Positions 42,467-51,212 are shown, numbered from the stretch's first letter. The stretch is DNA of 64,000 nt from Streptomyces mutabilis (GCF_014649815.1 NZ_BMTT01000018.1:62001-126000), one strand, 5' to 3'. Translations and numbers: made by a program. Notes: a model not told the origin generated them from the letters alone.

Positions 42467-43153
42467 ATGATTGATCACGCTCATGACCTGGAGTCTGTAC
42501 GTGACGCTACCGAGCGGCTGCTCACCGCGGTCGGGAAACTGGACAACGCGTCCGTGACGAAGTCGTCACGGCTTCCCGGCTGGACCCGCGGCCACGTCCT
42601 CGCCCACCTCGCCCGCAACGCGGACGCCCTCGTGAACGTCCTCGAAGGACGTCCCATGTACGTCTCCGGCGAAGTCCGGGACGCCGACATCGAGCGGGAC
42701 GCCCCGCGACCCCTCGACGTCCAGCTCGCCGACGTGCGCGAGAGTGCGGCGCGGTTCCAGGACGTCTGCGCCGTCCCCGCGGACTGGTCCCGCACGGTGG
42801 AGCTGCGCAACGGGGTCACCGACACCGCCTCCCGGGTGCCGTTCCGCCGGTGGGTCGAGATCGAGCTGCACCACGTCGACCTGGGCATCGGGTACGAGCT
42901 GGAGGATCTTCCGGCGGAGTTCACGGAGCGGGCAACCGACGCCCTCGCCGCTCGGTTCGCCGGGCACCCGGCCGTGGCGCCCACCCGGCTCACGGACGGC
43001 ACGCGCGCGTGGTGCACGGGCCGGGAGGCGGACGGTCACGAGGCGACCGTCACCGGGCGCCCGGCCGACCTGCTCGGCTGGCTCGCCGGACGCCGTGCGG
43101 GCTCCGCGCTGACGGTGGAGGGCGGCCCCCTGCCCTCGCTGCCTCCGTTGTAG
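42467..43153 (+). CDS. maleylpyruvate isomerase/mycothiol-dependent DinB-like family protein
   Basis: A 228-residue protein of the mycothiol-dependent maleylpyruvate isomerase N-terminal (DinB/MDMPI) family. The typical signature is LPGWTRGHVLAHLARNADALVN with metal-binding His residues, and IELHHVDLGIGYELEDLP carries the later His. Such proteins use mycothiol, the actinobacterial thiol, for isomerisation or detoxification. ATG 42467 has AAGG eight bases upstream. It is divergent from uvrA (223 bases) and 49 bases before the metallo-hydrolase. Confidence 0.85.
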   Translation: MIDHAHDLESVRDATERLLTAVGKLDNASVTKSSRLPGWTRGHVLAHLARNADALVNVLEGRPMYVSGEVRDADIERDAPRPLDVQLADVRESAARFQDVCAVPADWSRTVELRNGVTDTASRVPFRRWVEIELHHVDLGIGYELEDLPAEFTERATDALAARFAGHPAVAPTRLTDGTRAWCTGREADGHEATVTGRPADLLGWLAGRRAGSALTVEGGPLPSLPPL

Positions 43154-43202
43154 CCCCTAAGAGGCGGTCTGCGGGCCGCCTCCCGGCGCTAGGCTGGCGG
43201 TC

Positions 43203-43856
43203 ATGACGTACAGCGGAGAGGTCAGGGTCGGCGGACCCGCCGACGTGCACGAACTCAAGGACCTGATGATCACCAAGGTCGCGGTCGGTCCGATGGACAA
43301 CAACGCCTATCTGCTGCGCTGCCGGGCCACCGACGAGCAGCTGCTGATCGACGCCGCCGACGACGCGCACACGCTGCTCGGCACGATCGGCGACGACGGC
43401 ATCGCCTCGGTCGTCACCACCCACCGGCACGGCGACCACTGGCAGGCGCTCGCCGAGGTCGTCGCGGCGACCGGGGCCCGCACCCACGCCGGACGGCACG
43501 ATGCCGAGGGCATTCCCGTGCCGACCGACGTCCCGGTCGACGACGGTGACACCATCCGGGTCGGTCAGGTGGAGCTCACCGCACGCCACCTGGTGGGGCA
43601 CACGCCGGGCTCCATCGTCCTGGTGTACGACGACCCGCACGGGCATCCCCATGTGTTCACCGGGGACTGCCTCTTCCCGGGCGGACCTGGCCGGACAACA
43701 CGTCCGGAAGAGTTCACCTCCCTGATGGACGGCCTGGAGACCAAGGTATTCGACGTCCTGCCCGACGAGACGTGGGTGTACCCCGGCCACGGAAACGACA
43801 CCACCCTCGGCACGGAGCGGCCCCACCTCGCGGAGTGGCGCGCACGAGGCTGGTAA
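43203..43856 (+). CDS. metallo-beta-lactamase-fold hydrolase (glyoxalase II-like)
   Basis: A 217-residue metal-dependent hydrolase. The zinc signature is TTHRHGDHWQAL (H-x-H-x-D-H), followed by the His in ARHLVGHTPGS, FTGDCLFPGGPG with the bridging Asp, and the terminal His in WVYPGHGNDTT. It probably hydrolyses a thioester such as a mycothiol or glutathione-like conjugate, fitting the preceding mycothiol-family gene, but that is inference. A decayed copy of its 3' end lies 6.4 kb to the right. Confidence 0.9.
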   Translation: MTYSGEVRVGGPADVHELKDLMITKVAVGPMDNNAYLLRCRATDEQLLIDAADDAHTLLGTIGDDGIASVVTTHRHGDHWQALAEVVAATGARTHAGRHDAEGIPVPTDVPVDDGDTIRVGQVELTARHLVGHTPGSIVLVYDDPHGHPHVFTGDCLFPGGPGRTTRPEEFTSLMDGLETKVFDVLPDETWVYPGHGNDTTLGTERPHLAEWRARGW

Positions 43857-43867
43857 CCCTCCAACGA

Positions 43868-43905
43868 CGACCGCCCCCGTTCCGCAACCGAAGCGGGGGC
43901 GGTCG
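43868..43905 (+). terminator. terminator after the metallo-hydrolase gene
   Basis: CGACCGCCCCCG and CGGGGGCGGTCG form a perfect 12-base stem beginning 12 bases after the stop codon. It marks the left edge of the accessory stretch. Confidence 0.85.
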
Positions 43906-44037
43906 CGCGTTCACCGCAGTTACCGGACCTGGCAGCGCACTGGTCAGTGGACCCGATCGCCGTGAAGGCAGCGGACCTCGTCCGCCGCCGCGGCTTCCCC
44001 TCTTGGTTCCCAGGCGGCGAGTGGTGACTGCTGGCGG

Positions 44038-44748
44038 TCATGCGGCTTTCAGTGCAGCCAGCCGCGTTTCGATCTCGGTCGCGTCGCCGAGTCCTTCGAG
44101 CTGCTCGAACTGCGTGTCCAGGGAGGAGGCGGCGAGTTCTTCCTTGCCCATGGCCCGGGCCTCTTCGCGGCGCACCTTGTCCTCGAACCGGCTGAGTTCG
44201 CTTGTCGGGTCGAGTACGTCGATGCTTTTGACGGCGTCCAGCATGCGGTTCTGCGCTTCGGCGGACTTCGCCCGTGCCACGAGTTGGTCGCGCTTGCTGT
44301 GCAGTTCGCCGAGTTTGAGCTGCATCTGGTCGAGGCCGGTTTTGAGTTTGTCCACGACGGCCGTATTGGAGGCGATGGCCGGCTCGGCTGTCGTGGCCTC
44401 CCTTTCGGACTGCAGTTGCCTGCTCAGGGCGACCTTGGCCAAGGTGTCGAACCTGTCCGCGTCCACGGGGTCTCCCGCAGCGCGGAGTTCGTCTGCCTTC
44501 TTGCTGGCTGCGAGTGCCTTGCGGCCCCACTCGGTGGCGGCTTCCTTGTCCTCCTTGTAGTCCTGTTCCATCAGGCGCAGGTTGCCGATGGTGGTGGCCA
44601 CCGCCTGCTCCGCTTCCCTGATGTTGTTGGTGTAGTCGCGGATCAGCTGGTCCATCATCAGCTGAGGATCTTCCGCTTGGTCGATGAGTGCGTTGATGTT
44701 GGCCCGGGCGAGCTGAGCGACCCGTCCCAGGATCGTCTGCTTGGTCAT
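44038..44748 (-). CDS. pspA: PspA/IM30 family membrane-stress protein
   Basis: A 236-residue, almost fully alpha-helical and coiled-coil protein of the PspA/IM30 (ESCRT-III-like) family, which assembles on the inner face of the membrane and protects it under stress. Family features are TILGRVAQLARANINALIDQ, AEDPQLMMDQLIRDY, and the long heptad-like middle with many Gln/Lys/Glu. The start ATG 44748 has AGGAGAGG four bases upstream. It lies 44 bases downstream of the TPM gene, so it is probably co-transcribed and translated after it. Confidence 0.9.
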   Translation of the reverse strand: MTKQTILGRVAQLARANINALIDQAEDPQLMMDQLIRDYTNNIREAEQAVATTIGNLRLMEQDYKEDKEAATEWGRKALAASKKADELRAAGDPVDADRFDTLAKVALSRQLQSEREATTAEPAIASNTAVVDKLKTGLDQMQLKLGELHSKRDQLVARAKSAEAQNRMLDAVKSIDVLDPTSELSRFEDKVRREEARAMGKEELAASSLDTQFEQLEGLGDATEIETRLAALKAA

Positions 44749-44792
44749 AACACCTCTCCTTTGCGCATCTGGGTGAGGGAAAATCGGTGGTG

Positions 44793-46835
44793 TCAGAAAC
44801 GGCCGCCGCCCATCCGGGCGCGTGTTCCGCCGCCTCCGAAACTGACCGGCCCGGCGCTGTAGCCACCTCCGAAGCCGCCGAGCAGGATCCCGCCGAGCAT
44901 GGCGCCCGCCAGGCCGCTGCCGCCGCTTCCGACCGCGTACACACCGGGCTCGATGGCGACGCCGAAACCCTCTACGTCCTCTTGGGCCAGGAGCAGCGCA
45001 TCCTGCGCCAGCGCGTCGGCCTGCTGCGCCTCCGCCAGGGCGCTGTGCGCATCCGCCCCGGCAGCCCGGCCGGAGAAGGCCTCGGCCCGCTGCAGCCTGC
45101 GCTGTGCCTCCGCGAGCCGTGTGCGGGCCTCGCTGCCGACGGCTCCCCTGTTGGTGACGATGTAGTCAATGGCCTCGCCGACGCTGGATTGCGCACTGAG
45201 CACCGTCCGCCCGAGCAGCGATCGAGCGTGCCGCGTGCCCTGCTCGTTCTCCTGCGCCCCCAAGAGGGCTTCGTCGAGCCCGGCATCGGCCTCCTCCACC
45301 CGGCGCAGCGCGTCGATGGGGTCATACCGGCCACTGTCCATGGCCCTGCGTACCTCGGTCGCCACAGTCTCGGCGCGTGCGATGCGCCCCTGCAGGGCGG
45401 CGGTCGGAAGCTCTTTGGCTCCCTGCAGCAGGCCACGCGCCTCCGCCAGATCCGCGTCCGTCTCGGTCAGTGCGGCTGGCAGCGCGCCGGCCGCGTCCGC
45501 GAGTTCCTGTGCCCGCCGGTCGATGGCTTCGATCAGCCGGTTGGCCTGCGCCACGGCCGCCTCTGCGGCCCGCACCTGAATCGCGGTCGTGCCGTTGTCG
45601 TTGCCTTCCACGGCCTGCCGCGCCTGTTGCAGGCTGTTCTGCGCGAACTGCAGTCGGCTGCGCGCCTGCTCCACGTCAGTGCCTACCGGTTCGGTGGCTG
45701 AGGAGGCGTACTGCTCGCGCATGGCGGCCAAGGTGTCCTGCGCGAGCGCCACTCGGCTGCTCGCGGTGTCGAAAGCGGCCTGAGCCGCGGCCAGGGCTTG
45801 AGGTGCGTTGCGTTCGAAGCCACGCAACTGGTCGAAGTCCTCGGCCTTCTCGTCCAGGACGCGATTGGCCTGCGCGCACCGGGCAAGGATTTCCTGAACC
45901 ATCCGGAGGCGGGTCGAATCGTCCTCAGGGTAGGCGTCATCGAGTTGCTGCCGCAGCCGGAACGCCGCGGTCAGCTCCCGCTTCGCCGCCTCCACCGCTT
46001 CAGTGAACGGCTGGGTCGCCTCGTCGCCGAACTGCGCCGCGGCGAAGCCCAGTTCCTCCTGGCTGGTGCGCACCGCGTCGTCGGTTCGCACCAGAGCCTG
46101 GCGCGCCTTCGCGTCGAGGTCCACCAGCGAGCTGGGAGACGGCCCGCCCCGTGTCTCTTCGCCGCCGCGCGGCCCGGCGGCCCTGGGCGACCTTCGTCTG
46201 ATCAGGGCGAACACGACCAGACCCACTGGAAGGAGCACTAGCAGCAGAAGGAGCCAGCCGCCTGTGCCGACGCCTACCTGCTCGCCCTGGCCCGGGTCCG
46301 CCTCTCCGGGCGTCACGTCCAGCGTGGGCACGGGCTGACCTGAGAGCACCGCGTCGTATCCTCGGGCTGCGCCGATCGCCGCTCCCGCCCAGTCGTTCTG
46401 CCGCAGCGCCGGCGCGACGGCTGTCGCGTCGACCTCGCTCAGGGCCTGCCGCGTCAGCGGCGAGCCGGCGTCCACGTAGTAGGAGTACTGCCGGTCGCCG
46501 GTGGCGACGGCGAGCAGTGCGTCGTCGGCGCCGAACCCGTTCCTCACGGCTGTCGCGTTCGCCCACTGCTGTGGGGAGCGGCCGGAGAAATCGCTTACGT
46601 ACACAACGAACAGTTCGAGTTGGTGTTCGTCGGCCAGCCGGGCCAGCGCCCGGGCGACTTCAGGTTCCCGGTTGCCGAGTGCCCCGACCCGGTCGGTGAC
46701 CTGCCCTTCCCGCGACAGGTCGACCGGGGCGTCGGCCCAGGCGGCGTTCGCGGAGGCCAGGACCGGGGCCGCAGTCGTCAGCAGCACAGCTATAAGGAAT
46801 CGCACAAGGGCACGGATCACGGTATTCGACGCCAT
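44793..46835 (-). CDS. TPM domain membrane protein with long coiled coil
   Basis: A 680-residue protein: an N-terminal signal peptide (ALVRFLIAVLLTTAAPVLAS ... AWA), an extracytoplasmic TPM (TLP18.3/Psb32/MOLO-1) domain around residues 45-165 (RALARLADEHQLELFVVYVS), a transmembrane helix about residue 195 (GGWLLLLLVLLPVGLVVFAL), then about 400 residues of helical coiled coil facing the cytoplasm, and a Gly-rich tail (GGGYSAGPVSFGGGG). Start ATG 46835 fits the signal peptide; an in-frame ATG at 46985 with an AAGGGG site is an alternative adding 50 basic residues. Its neighbour is pspA, whose family shares the coiled-coil, membrane-associated character. Confidence 0.85.
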   Translation of the reverse strand: MASNTVIRALVRFLIAVLLTTAAPVLASANAAWADAPVDLSREGQVTDRVGALGNREPEVARALARLADEHQLELFVVYVSDFSGRSPQQWANATAVRNGFGADDALLAVATGDRQYSYYVDAGSPLTRQALSEVDATAVAPALRQNDWAGAAIGAARGYDAVLSGQPVPTLDVTPGEADPGQGEQVGVGTGGWLLLLLVLLPVGLVVFALIRRRSPRAAGPRGGEETRGGPSPSSLVDLDAKARQALVRTDDAVRTSQEELGFAAAQFGDEATQPFTEAVEAAKRELTAAFRLRQQLDDAYPEDDSTRLRMVQEILARCAQANRVLDEKAEDFDQLRGFERNAPQALAAAQAAFDTASSRVALAQDTLAAMREQYASSATEPVGTDVEQARSRLQFAQNSLQQARQAVEGNDNGTTAIQVRAAEAAVAQANRLIEAIDRRAQELADAAGALPAALTETDADLAEARGLLQGAKELPTAALQGRIARAETVATEVRRAMDSGRYDPIDALRRVEEADAGLDEALLGAQENEQGTRHARSLLGRTVLSAQSSVGEAIDYIVTNRGAVGSEARTRLAEAQRRLQRAEAFSGRAAGADAHSALAEAQQADALAQDALLLAQEDVEGFGVAIEPGVYAVGSGGSGLAGAMLGGILLGGFGGGYSAGPVSFGGGGTRARMGGGRF

Positions 46836-47328
46836 ACACCCGCGGGCCCTTCGGCGACCGGACGGTTGCGGACGCATTCGCCGGGCCGCCACGGCCGGCC
46901 GGGAATCCTGACGACTGTGCACCCCGGGCGAGAAGGGGCCGACGCCACCCGTCGACCCCTCACCCTTCCGTTCCGGCCCGCTCATCGCCGCCCCTTTCGT
47001 GCTGGCGCTTCAAAGGGCCGCGTACCCGCCCCGTACGAGCTGATTCATCCCGAAAGGTCACTTATCTTTCATTCATTCACAGCCCGGATGGATGCACGGG
47101 CGGAAGACGAGCCCCCGCCAGGGCGTCAGTGGAGATGCTCGCGGCCACCAGGCATCACGCAGCCGAAGGCGAGGATGCCAACCCAAGGAGCCATCCCCGG
47201 CATTTGGACTAAAAACATACCTAAACGTGCATACCTTCGGAGAGTATGTGCTACTTAACGTATCGGGACATGCAGGATCTATCCAGCGGCTGTCAGGTCA
47301 ACCGGGGGGCCGAACCAGAGGAGACACC
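46836..47328. other. intergenic region with repeated CATACCT motifs
   Basis: About 490 bases between divergent genes. The part nearest the TPM gene could encode the 50-residue N-terminal extension mentioned there. From about 47050 it is unusually AT-rich (TCATTCATTCAC, GGACTAAAAACATACC). CATACCT is repeated 14 bases apart (47216-47222 and 47230-47236), and the second copy forms an inverted repeat with GTATG at 47244-47248. These are good operator candidates for the small surface-protein gene that follows. Confidence 0.45.
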
Positions 47329-47592
47329 ATGCGTAGAACCGCCAGTACGGCACTCGTCGCCCTTCTGCTCGCTCTCGCGCCGGCAGGGACGGCGTTCAGT
47401 CAGGACACTGCCGAGCAGGCGATGCCGCCGGCCGCCACCGCGACGGTTCAGGCCCAGGACAACCAGAACGAGGACGACGACAACACGGGTCTGTGGGGTC
47501 TCTTGGGTCTCCTCGGCCTGGCCGGTCTCATCCCGTGGCGCAAGAAGCGTGAGGGCCACCGGGAGACCAACACCCGTTCCACCGGCATGTAG
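47329..47592 (+). CDS. small WGxxGxxG-type surface protein
   Basis: An 87-residue exported protein: signal peptide (ASTALVALLLALAPAGTAFS), an acidic low-complexity middle (QAQDNQNEDDDN), then the hallmark LWGLLGLLGLAGLIPW followed by a basic end (RKKREGHRE). This matches the WGxxGxxG C-terminal anchor type found in cyanobacteria and actinobacteria, in which a short glycine-spaced helix near the C-terminus is thought to be a sorting or membrane anchor. GAGGAG lies five bases before ATG 47329. It is followed 12 bases later by another small membrane gene. Confidence 0.75.
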   Translation: MRRTASTALVALLLALAPAGTAFSQDTAEQAMPPAATATVQAQDNQNEDDDNTGLWGLLGLLGLAGLIPWRKKREGHRETNTRSTGM

Positions 47593-47604
47593 GCGCAGGG
47601 CACC

Positions 47605-47880
47605 ATGATGGTCGAGAAGATGCACGAGATGGGCGTCCGCAGCGAGCACGCCTACACGGCCGCCTTCGCCTCCATCGGTCTGACCGTCGCCGCATGGGCA
47701 GTCTCACTCGCAGCGGAACGGGGAACCGGGCTCGCACGCGCCGACCGGTGGGGCATTTTCGTGGGCGAGTGGGCTCCGACCTTCTTCGGCCTCGGTCTCG
47801 CCCTGTCCCACTACGAACAGCAAGACGGCACGCTCACCGCCAGCACCCGCGATCTCGGGCAGCACCAGCAGGCGAGCTGA
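47605..47880 (+). CDS. small membrane protein, function unknown
   Basis: A 91-residue protein with two predicted membrane helices (YTAAFASIGLTVAAWAVSLA and GEWAPTFFGLGLALSHY) and a polar C-terminus ending HQQAS. It begins MMVEKMHEMGVRSEH. No named family is recognisable. It lies 12 bases after the WGxxGxxG gene and is closed by a strong terminator, so the two small proteins form one unit and may act together at the membrane. Confidence 0.6.
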   Translation: MMVEKMHEMGVRSEHAYTAAFASIGLTVAAWAVSLAAERGTGLARADRWGIFVGEWAPTFFGLGLALSHYEQQDGTLTASTRDLGQHQQAS

Positions 47881-47888
47881 AAACGGGC

Positions 47889-47913
47889 AGCCCCGCCGCG
47901 ATGCGGCGGGGCT
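47889..47913 (+). terminator. terminator after the two small membrane genes
   Basis: AGCCCCGCCGC and GCGGCGGGGCT form a perfect 11-base stem with a GAT loop, nine bases after the stop codon, extended by GGGC/GCCC outside. Confidence 0.85.
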
Positions 47914-48545
47914 CGCCCTCACCACGAGCGCCGCCACGACCGCCGGCACTTCGCTGAGCAAGCGGACAGACCCGGGCCGCGGAGCACTACGTGCAGAGGC
48001 TCGCAAGCCGGGTACGGGCAGTCGACTTGCGTACCGCTCTGGCACGACCGGCAGCAAGAACTTCGTGCCCGAACGTTGCCGCACACCGCCCCAGCAGCCT
48101 TTCCCACAGTCCTGAACCTGTGACGGTGAGGAGGGGGGTGAGCAGGCATCAGCTGAAACACCTGCCCACCGCGCCTGCCGGGGACAGCAGGCCCCGGGTG
48201 GTGGCCATTGGCCACGCATGGCAGCGCACGCGTCACACCAGTGCCGACCCGTCCGCCGGCCCGTCATGTCGTCACGTTGATCAGGGGCTCACCACCTACA
48301 CGCCGCAGTACGAAGTCACCGTCGCCTGGCCGGAGGCTCACCACCCGACCTGCCGCAATCTCTGCTTGCAATCCGTCGTTGCGCCTCTCGGGTGCGGAGG
48401 CCCGTATCACTGGTGAGGTCCGCGGAGGACGCCGCACCGGCCCTTCGTCCGACGGGTTCCACGGAAGGTTTCATCCAGCTGGTTCCGCCACCTGCCGTCT
48501 GCGGGGACCCGGCCCGCGTACCTATGTGTATGGAGCTGCCACCAC
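47914..48545. other. 632-base stretch without a credible gene
   Basis: Open frames exist on both strands but they have Arg/Pro/Ser-rich, shadow-like translations, no ribosome sites and no recognisable motifs. A promoter for the following YihY gene should be here; nothing clear is seen. The composition is less GC-biased by codon position than in the flanking core genes, which fits decayed accessory DNA. Confidence 0.4.
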
Positions 48546-49691
48546 ATGAGACCGCGACGAAGGCACGACGCCGCTCATCGTGGCCGAAGGTTGACTCCAC
48601 CGCTGCATCACGGACGAGGAGACCACCGGGACCAGCGAAGCCGTACGTCAGGAGCGGCCGCCGACTCCCCAACCGATCTCCCCGAGGCCGGAGGCGAGGA
48701 CGAGCAGCAGTACGGCCCCGGTGAGCAGGTGGAGGCAGCGGCGCCGAACTGGCCGACCGAACTGCCCAAGCAGTCCTGGCGCAAGGTACTCCGGGGCACG
48801 CTGCGGGAGTTCAGGGACGACGAACTCGCTGACCGCGCCGCGGCCATGACCTACTACGGGATACTGTCGCTGTTCCCGGCACTTCTCGTGCTGGTCTCCC
48901 TGCTGGGCCTCGCCGGCCAGTCGGCCACCAGCACAGTGCTGGACAACCTCAGGCAGCTCACTCCCGGCATGGCCCGGGACATCATCACCCGCGCCGTGGA
49001 GCAGCTCAGAAACAACCCTGATGTCGGTTCGATCATGGCCATCACCGGCATCGCGCTGGCGGTGTGGTCGGCCTCCGGTTATGTAGCGGCGTTCATCCGC
49101 ACCTCCAACGCCGTCTACGACATGCCCGAAGGCCGCCCGATGTGGAAGATCCTTGTTCTGCGCATCGCGCTGACGGCCATGCTGATGGTCACGGCGGTGC
49201 TCAGCACGCTGATCGTCGTTTTCACCGGCGGCCTGGCCCGCCTGGCCGGTCAGGCGCTTGGTTTCCGGGACACGGCACTGTCGGTGTGGTCCATCACCAA
49301 GTGGCCCGTCCTGGTCATCTTGGTCCTGCTCATGATCGCCGTCCTGTACTGGGCAAGCCCCAACGCCAACGTGAAGGGATTCAGGTGGATCACCCCGGGC
49401 AGTTTCCTGGCCCTGGTGCTCTGGATGATCGCTTCCGCTGGATTCGCGTTGTACGTCGCACACTTCGCGTCCTACAACAGAACCTACGGCACCATGGCCG
49501 GCGTCATCGTGTTCCTGATCTGGCTGTGGATCACCAACCTCGCGATCCTGCTGGGCCTGGAGTTCGACGCCGAAGCGCTACGCCAGCGGGCGGTCGCCGG
49601 CGGCTACCCACCCGACGCCGAGCCCTACACCCAGCCCCGCGACACCGATAAGTGGGACACCGGAGACCGGCGCCGCATGGACGAGAGCTGA
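48546..49691 (+). CDS. YihY/BrkB family membrane protein
   Basis: A polytopic membrane protein of the YihY (virulence factor BrkB) family, at most 381 residues. The conserved core starts DRAAAMTYYGILSLFPALLV and continues with about six helices, ending ILLGLEFDAEALRQRAVAGG, the family C-terminal signature. The N-terminal 60 residues before WPTELPKQSWRKVLRGTL look non-conserved and have no strong ribosome site, so the true start may be later, for example GTG 48729. The molecular function of the family is unknown; envelope and iron/UV-stress links have been suggested. Confidence 0.82.
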   Translation: MRPRRRHDAAHRGRRLTPPLHHGRGDHRDQRSRTSGAAADSPTDLPEAGGEDEQQYGPGEQVEAAAPNWPTELPKQSWRKVLRGTLREFRDDELADRAAAMTYYGILSLFPALLVLVSLLGLAGQSATSTVLDNLRQLTPGMARDIITRAVEQLRNNPDVGSIMAITGIALAVWSASGYVAAFIRTSNAVYDMPEGRPMWKILVLRIALTAMLMVTAVLSTLIVVFTGGLARLAGQALGFRDTALSVWSITKWPVLVILVLLMIAVLYWASPNANVKGFRWITPGSFLALVLWMIASAGFALYVAHFASYNRTYGTMAGVIVFLIWLWITNLAILLGLEFDAEALRQRAVAGGYPPDAEPYTQPRDTDKWDTGDRRRMDES

Positions 49692-49814
49692 CCGCACACC
49701 GCACCTGCACATCGTCGGAATGACCGTCGCCACCGGGATCCCGCAAGCCGTGAACGTGCTGGCGAGGCTTCGGGCGCTCAAGCGGATGGAGACGCACGAT
49801 GATGCGACTCCACC

Positions 49815-50003
49815 TCACAAGTCCTGCAGGACATCGTGAGCGCTTACAGCGACGTTCAGCACGTTGTCCGCTTCGAGAAGCTCCGGATCTGGTTGGGAGG
49901 TGACCAAGGTGCCGACGACGAGGGCGGCACCGGGCTCCGCGCGCAGCGAGCCGAATTCGCCGGAAGGGTCCTGTTCGTCGCGGTCGCGCAGCGGTCGCCG
50001 CTG
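49815..50003 (-). other. possible decayed coding remnant
   Basis: A 62-residue open frame between two stops, with no early start codon. It has codon-like third positions and a plausible protein end (AALVVGTLVTSQPDPELLEA ... SAHDVLQDL). Not assignable to a family; it may be the 3' end of a lost gene. Confidence 0.25.
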
Positions 50004-50263
50004 TCATGGGGGCGTGTCGGGCTCCGCGTCCGACGGAGACATGTTTCCGGGCGGGTGCATCGGGGTGGGCCGGGCTCTGACCGGCGGCGAGGGGCGCGCC
50101 CTGGCACAGGGGAAGAACCTGTCCCCCAGTGTCAGGGGTCGGTCACGGTTCCGTCAGGGGCGGCGGGAACTCGCCGGCGGATGGGCTTCAGGGGTGGGAG
50201 CGAGGCGAGGCGTCCACCAGGTCCTCAGGGCGTTCCCCGTCCGCTGCCAGGAGGGAGGTCAGG

Positions 50264-50378
50264 GTTTCAGACGTGCTCCCGGACGAGACCTGGGTCTACC
50301 CCGGGCACGGCGAGGACACCGCGCTCGGCGCGGAACGGCCGCACCTGCCGGAGCGAGTGACGCGCGCGGGGCTGGTGA
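50264..50378 (+). pseudogene. decayed 3' end of a metallo-beta-lactamase-fold hydrolase gene
   Basis: Translates as SDVLPDETWVYPGHGEDTAL then GAERPHLPE, against VFDVLPDETWVYPGHGNDTT then LGTERPHLAE in the intact gene ending at 43856. The DNA is about 80% identical by eye over roughly 115-125 bases and then shifts frame near the end (the intact gene's GGCTGGTAA corresponds to GGCTGGTGA here). There is no upstream coding sequence to go with it, so it is a fragment. Confidence 0.85.
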
Positions 50379-50634
50379 GCCCGCCGACACCGCGGGCCGA
50401 CCGGTTCCCGGCGCGGAGGGCAAGTGCCCGGCGCTCGGACGCCGTACGCACCCCGTGCAGGGGTTTCGCACGCACCGAGAAGCTGCGCACGCTCCCTGCC
50501 CGCGGGGACGGCACGGTCAACTGGAGAACGTCCCGCGCAGGACGCCGGGCCCGGCGCGGCACGTGCCGCCGGTCCCCGATCCCGCCCTCGACCGGCGGCC
50601 CCGGCGCCTTGGGCGGGCCGGCCCGCCGAATTCC

Positions 50635-51108
50635 TCAGGCCTGGGCCCGCCCCGTGCCGGCCAGCACCGCGATCCGCTCCACGCCGAACACGTAGCCCTG
50701 CACACCGCACCCCGCGATCACCCCGTCGGCGCGCTGCGAGACGTAGGAGTGGTGCCGGAACGACTCACGCTGATGGATGTTGGAGATGTGGACCTCCACC
50801 ACCGGCAGGCCGTCGCAAGTGTTGAGCGCATCCAGGATCGCGACGGACGTGTGTGAGTAGGCGGCGGGGTTGATCACGATCCCGCAGTGGTTGAGCCGGG
50901 CCTCATGGATCCAGTCGACCAGTTCGCCCTCGTGGTTGGACTGGCGGAAGTCCACCGTGCCGCCGTGTGCCGCCGCCGCCTTCACGCACCGCGCCTCGAC
51001 GTCGGCGAGGGTGTCGGAGCCGTAGATCTCCGGCTGGCGCTGGCCCAGCAGGTTCAGGTTGGGGCCGTTCAGGATCATGATCGGGGCGTTGGCCAGGGTG
51101 CGGGGCAC
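50635..51108 (-). CDS. aroQ: 3-dehydroquinate dehydratase, type II
   Basis: A 157-residue dodecameric-type shikimate-pathway enzyme dehydrating 3-dehydroquinate. The signature [20 protein letters not shown] is at the N-terminus, the active-site Tyr lies in it, [16 protein letters not shown] carries the binding Asn, and the catalytic His is in [18 protein letters not shown] 51108 has GGAGGA four bases upstream. It ends 257 bases from the decayed hydrolase fragment. Confidence 0.96.
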   Translation of the reverse strand: MPRTLANAPIMILNGPNLNLLGQRQPEIYGSDTLADVEARCVKAAAAHGGTVDFRQSNHEGELVDWIHEARLNHCGIVINPAAYSHTSVAILDALNTCDGLPVVEVHISNIHQRESFRHHSYVSQRADGVIAGCGVQGYVFGVERIAVLAGTGRAQA

Positions 51109-51212
51109 GGTTCCTCCGGTCCGTTCGGGGCACGGTGGCCCTTGCGCGGCCGCCGCTCGGTCCCCGGTTTATCACGGTGCGCCGGCTGTCCGGCCGGCCC
51201 TACCCTCCGTCC

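Larger units (their letters stand above)
49692..50634. other. 943-base scar region with decayed coding remnants
   Basis: No intact gene. On the minus strand, 49815-50003 keeps a GC3-rich open frame without a start; on the plus strand, 50264-50378 is a remnant of the metallo-hydrolase gene. The remaining sequence gives only shadow-like translations. It marks the right edge of the accessory stretch. Confidence 0.55.

Noticed and set aside
47329-47592. LPXTG sortase signal in the small surface protein
   Set aside because: There is no LPXTG-like motif; the C-terminus is of the WGxxGxxG type instead.
48392-48724. A plus-strand frame overlapping the YihY start, possibly a frameshifted N-terminus
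   Set aside because: Its translation is Arg/Pro/Ser-rich and does not resemble YihY N-termini closely enough to argue for a frameshift.
43857-50634. Integrase, transposase or tRNA att site for the island
   Set aside because: No such gene or tRNA is visible; the longest identical stretches between the two gene ends are about eight bases.
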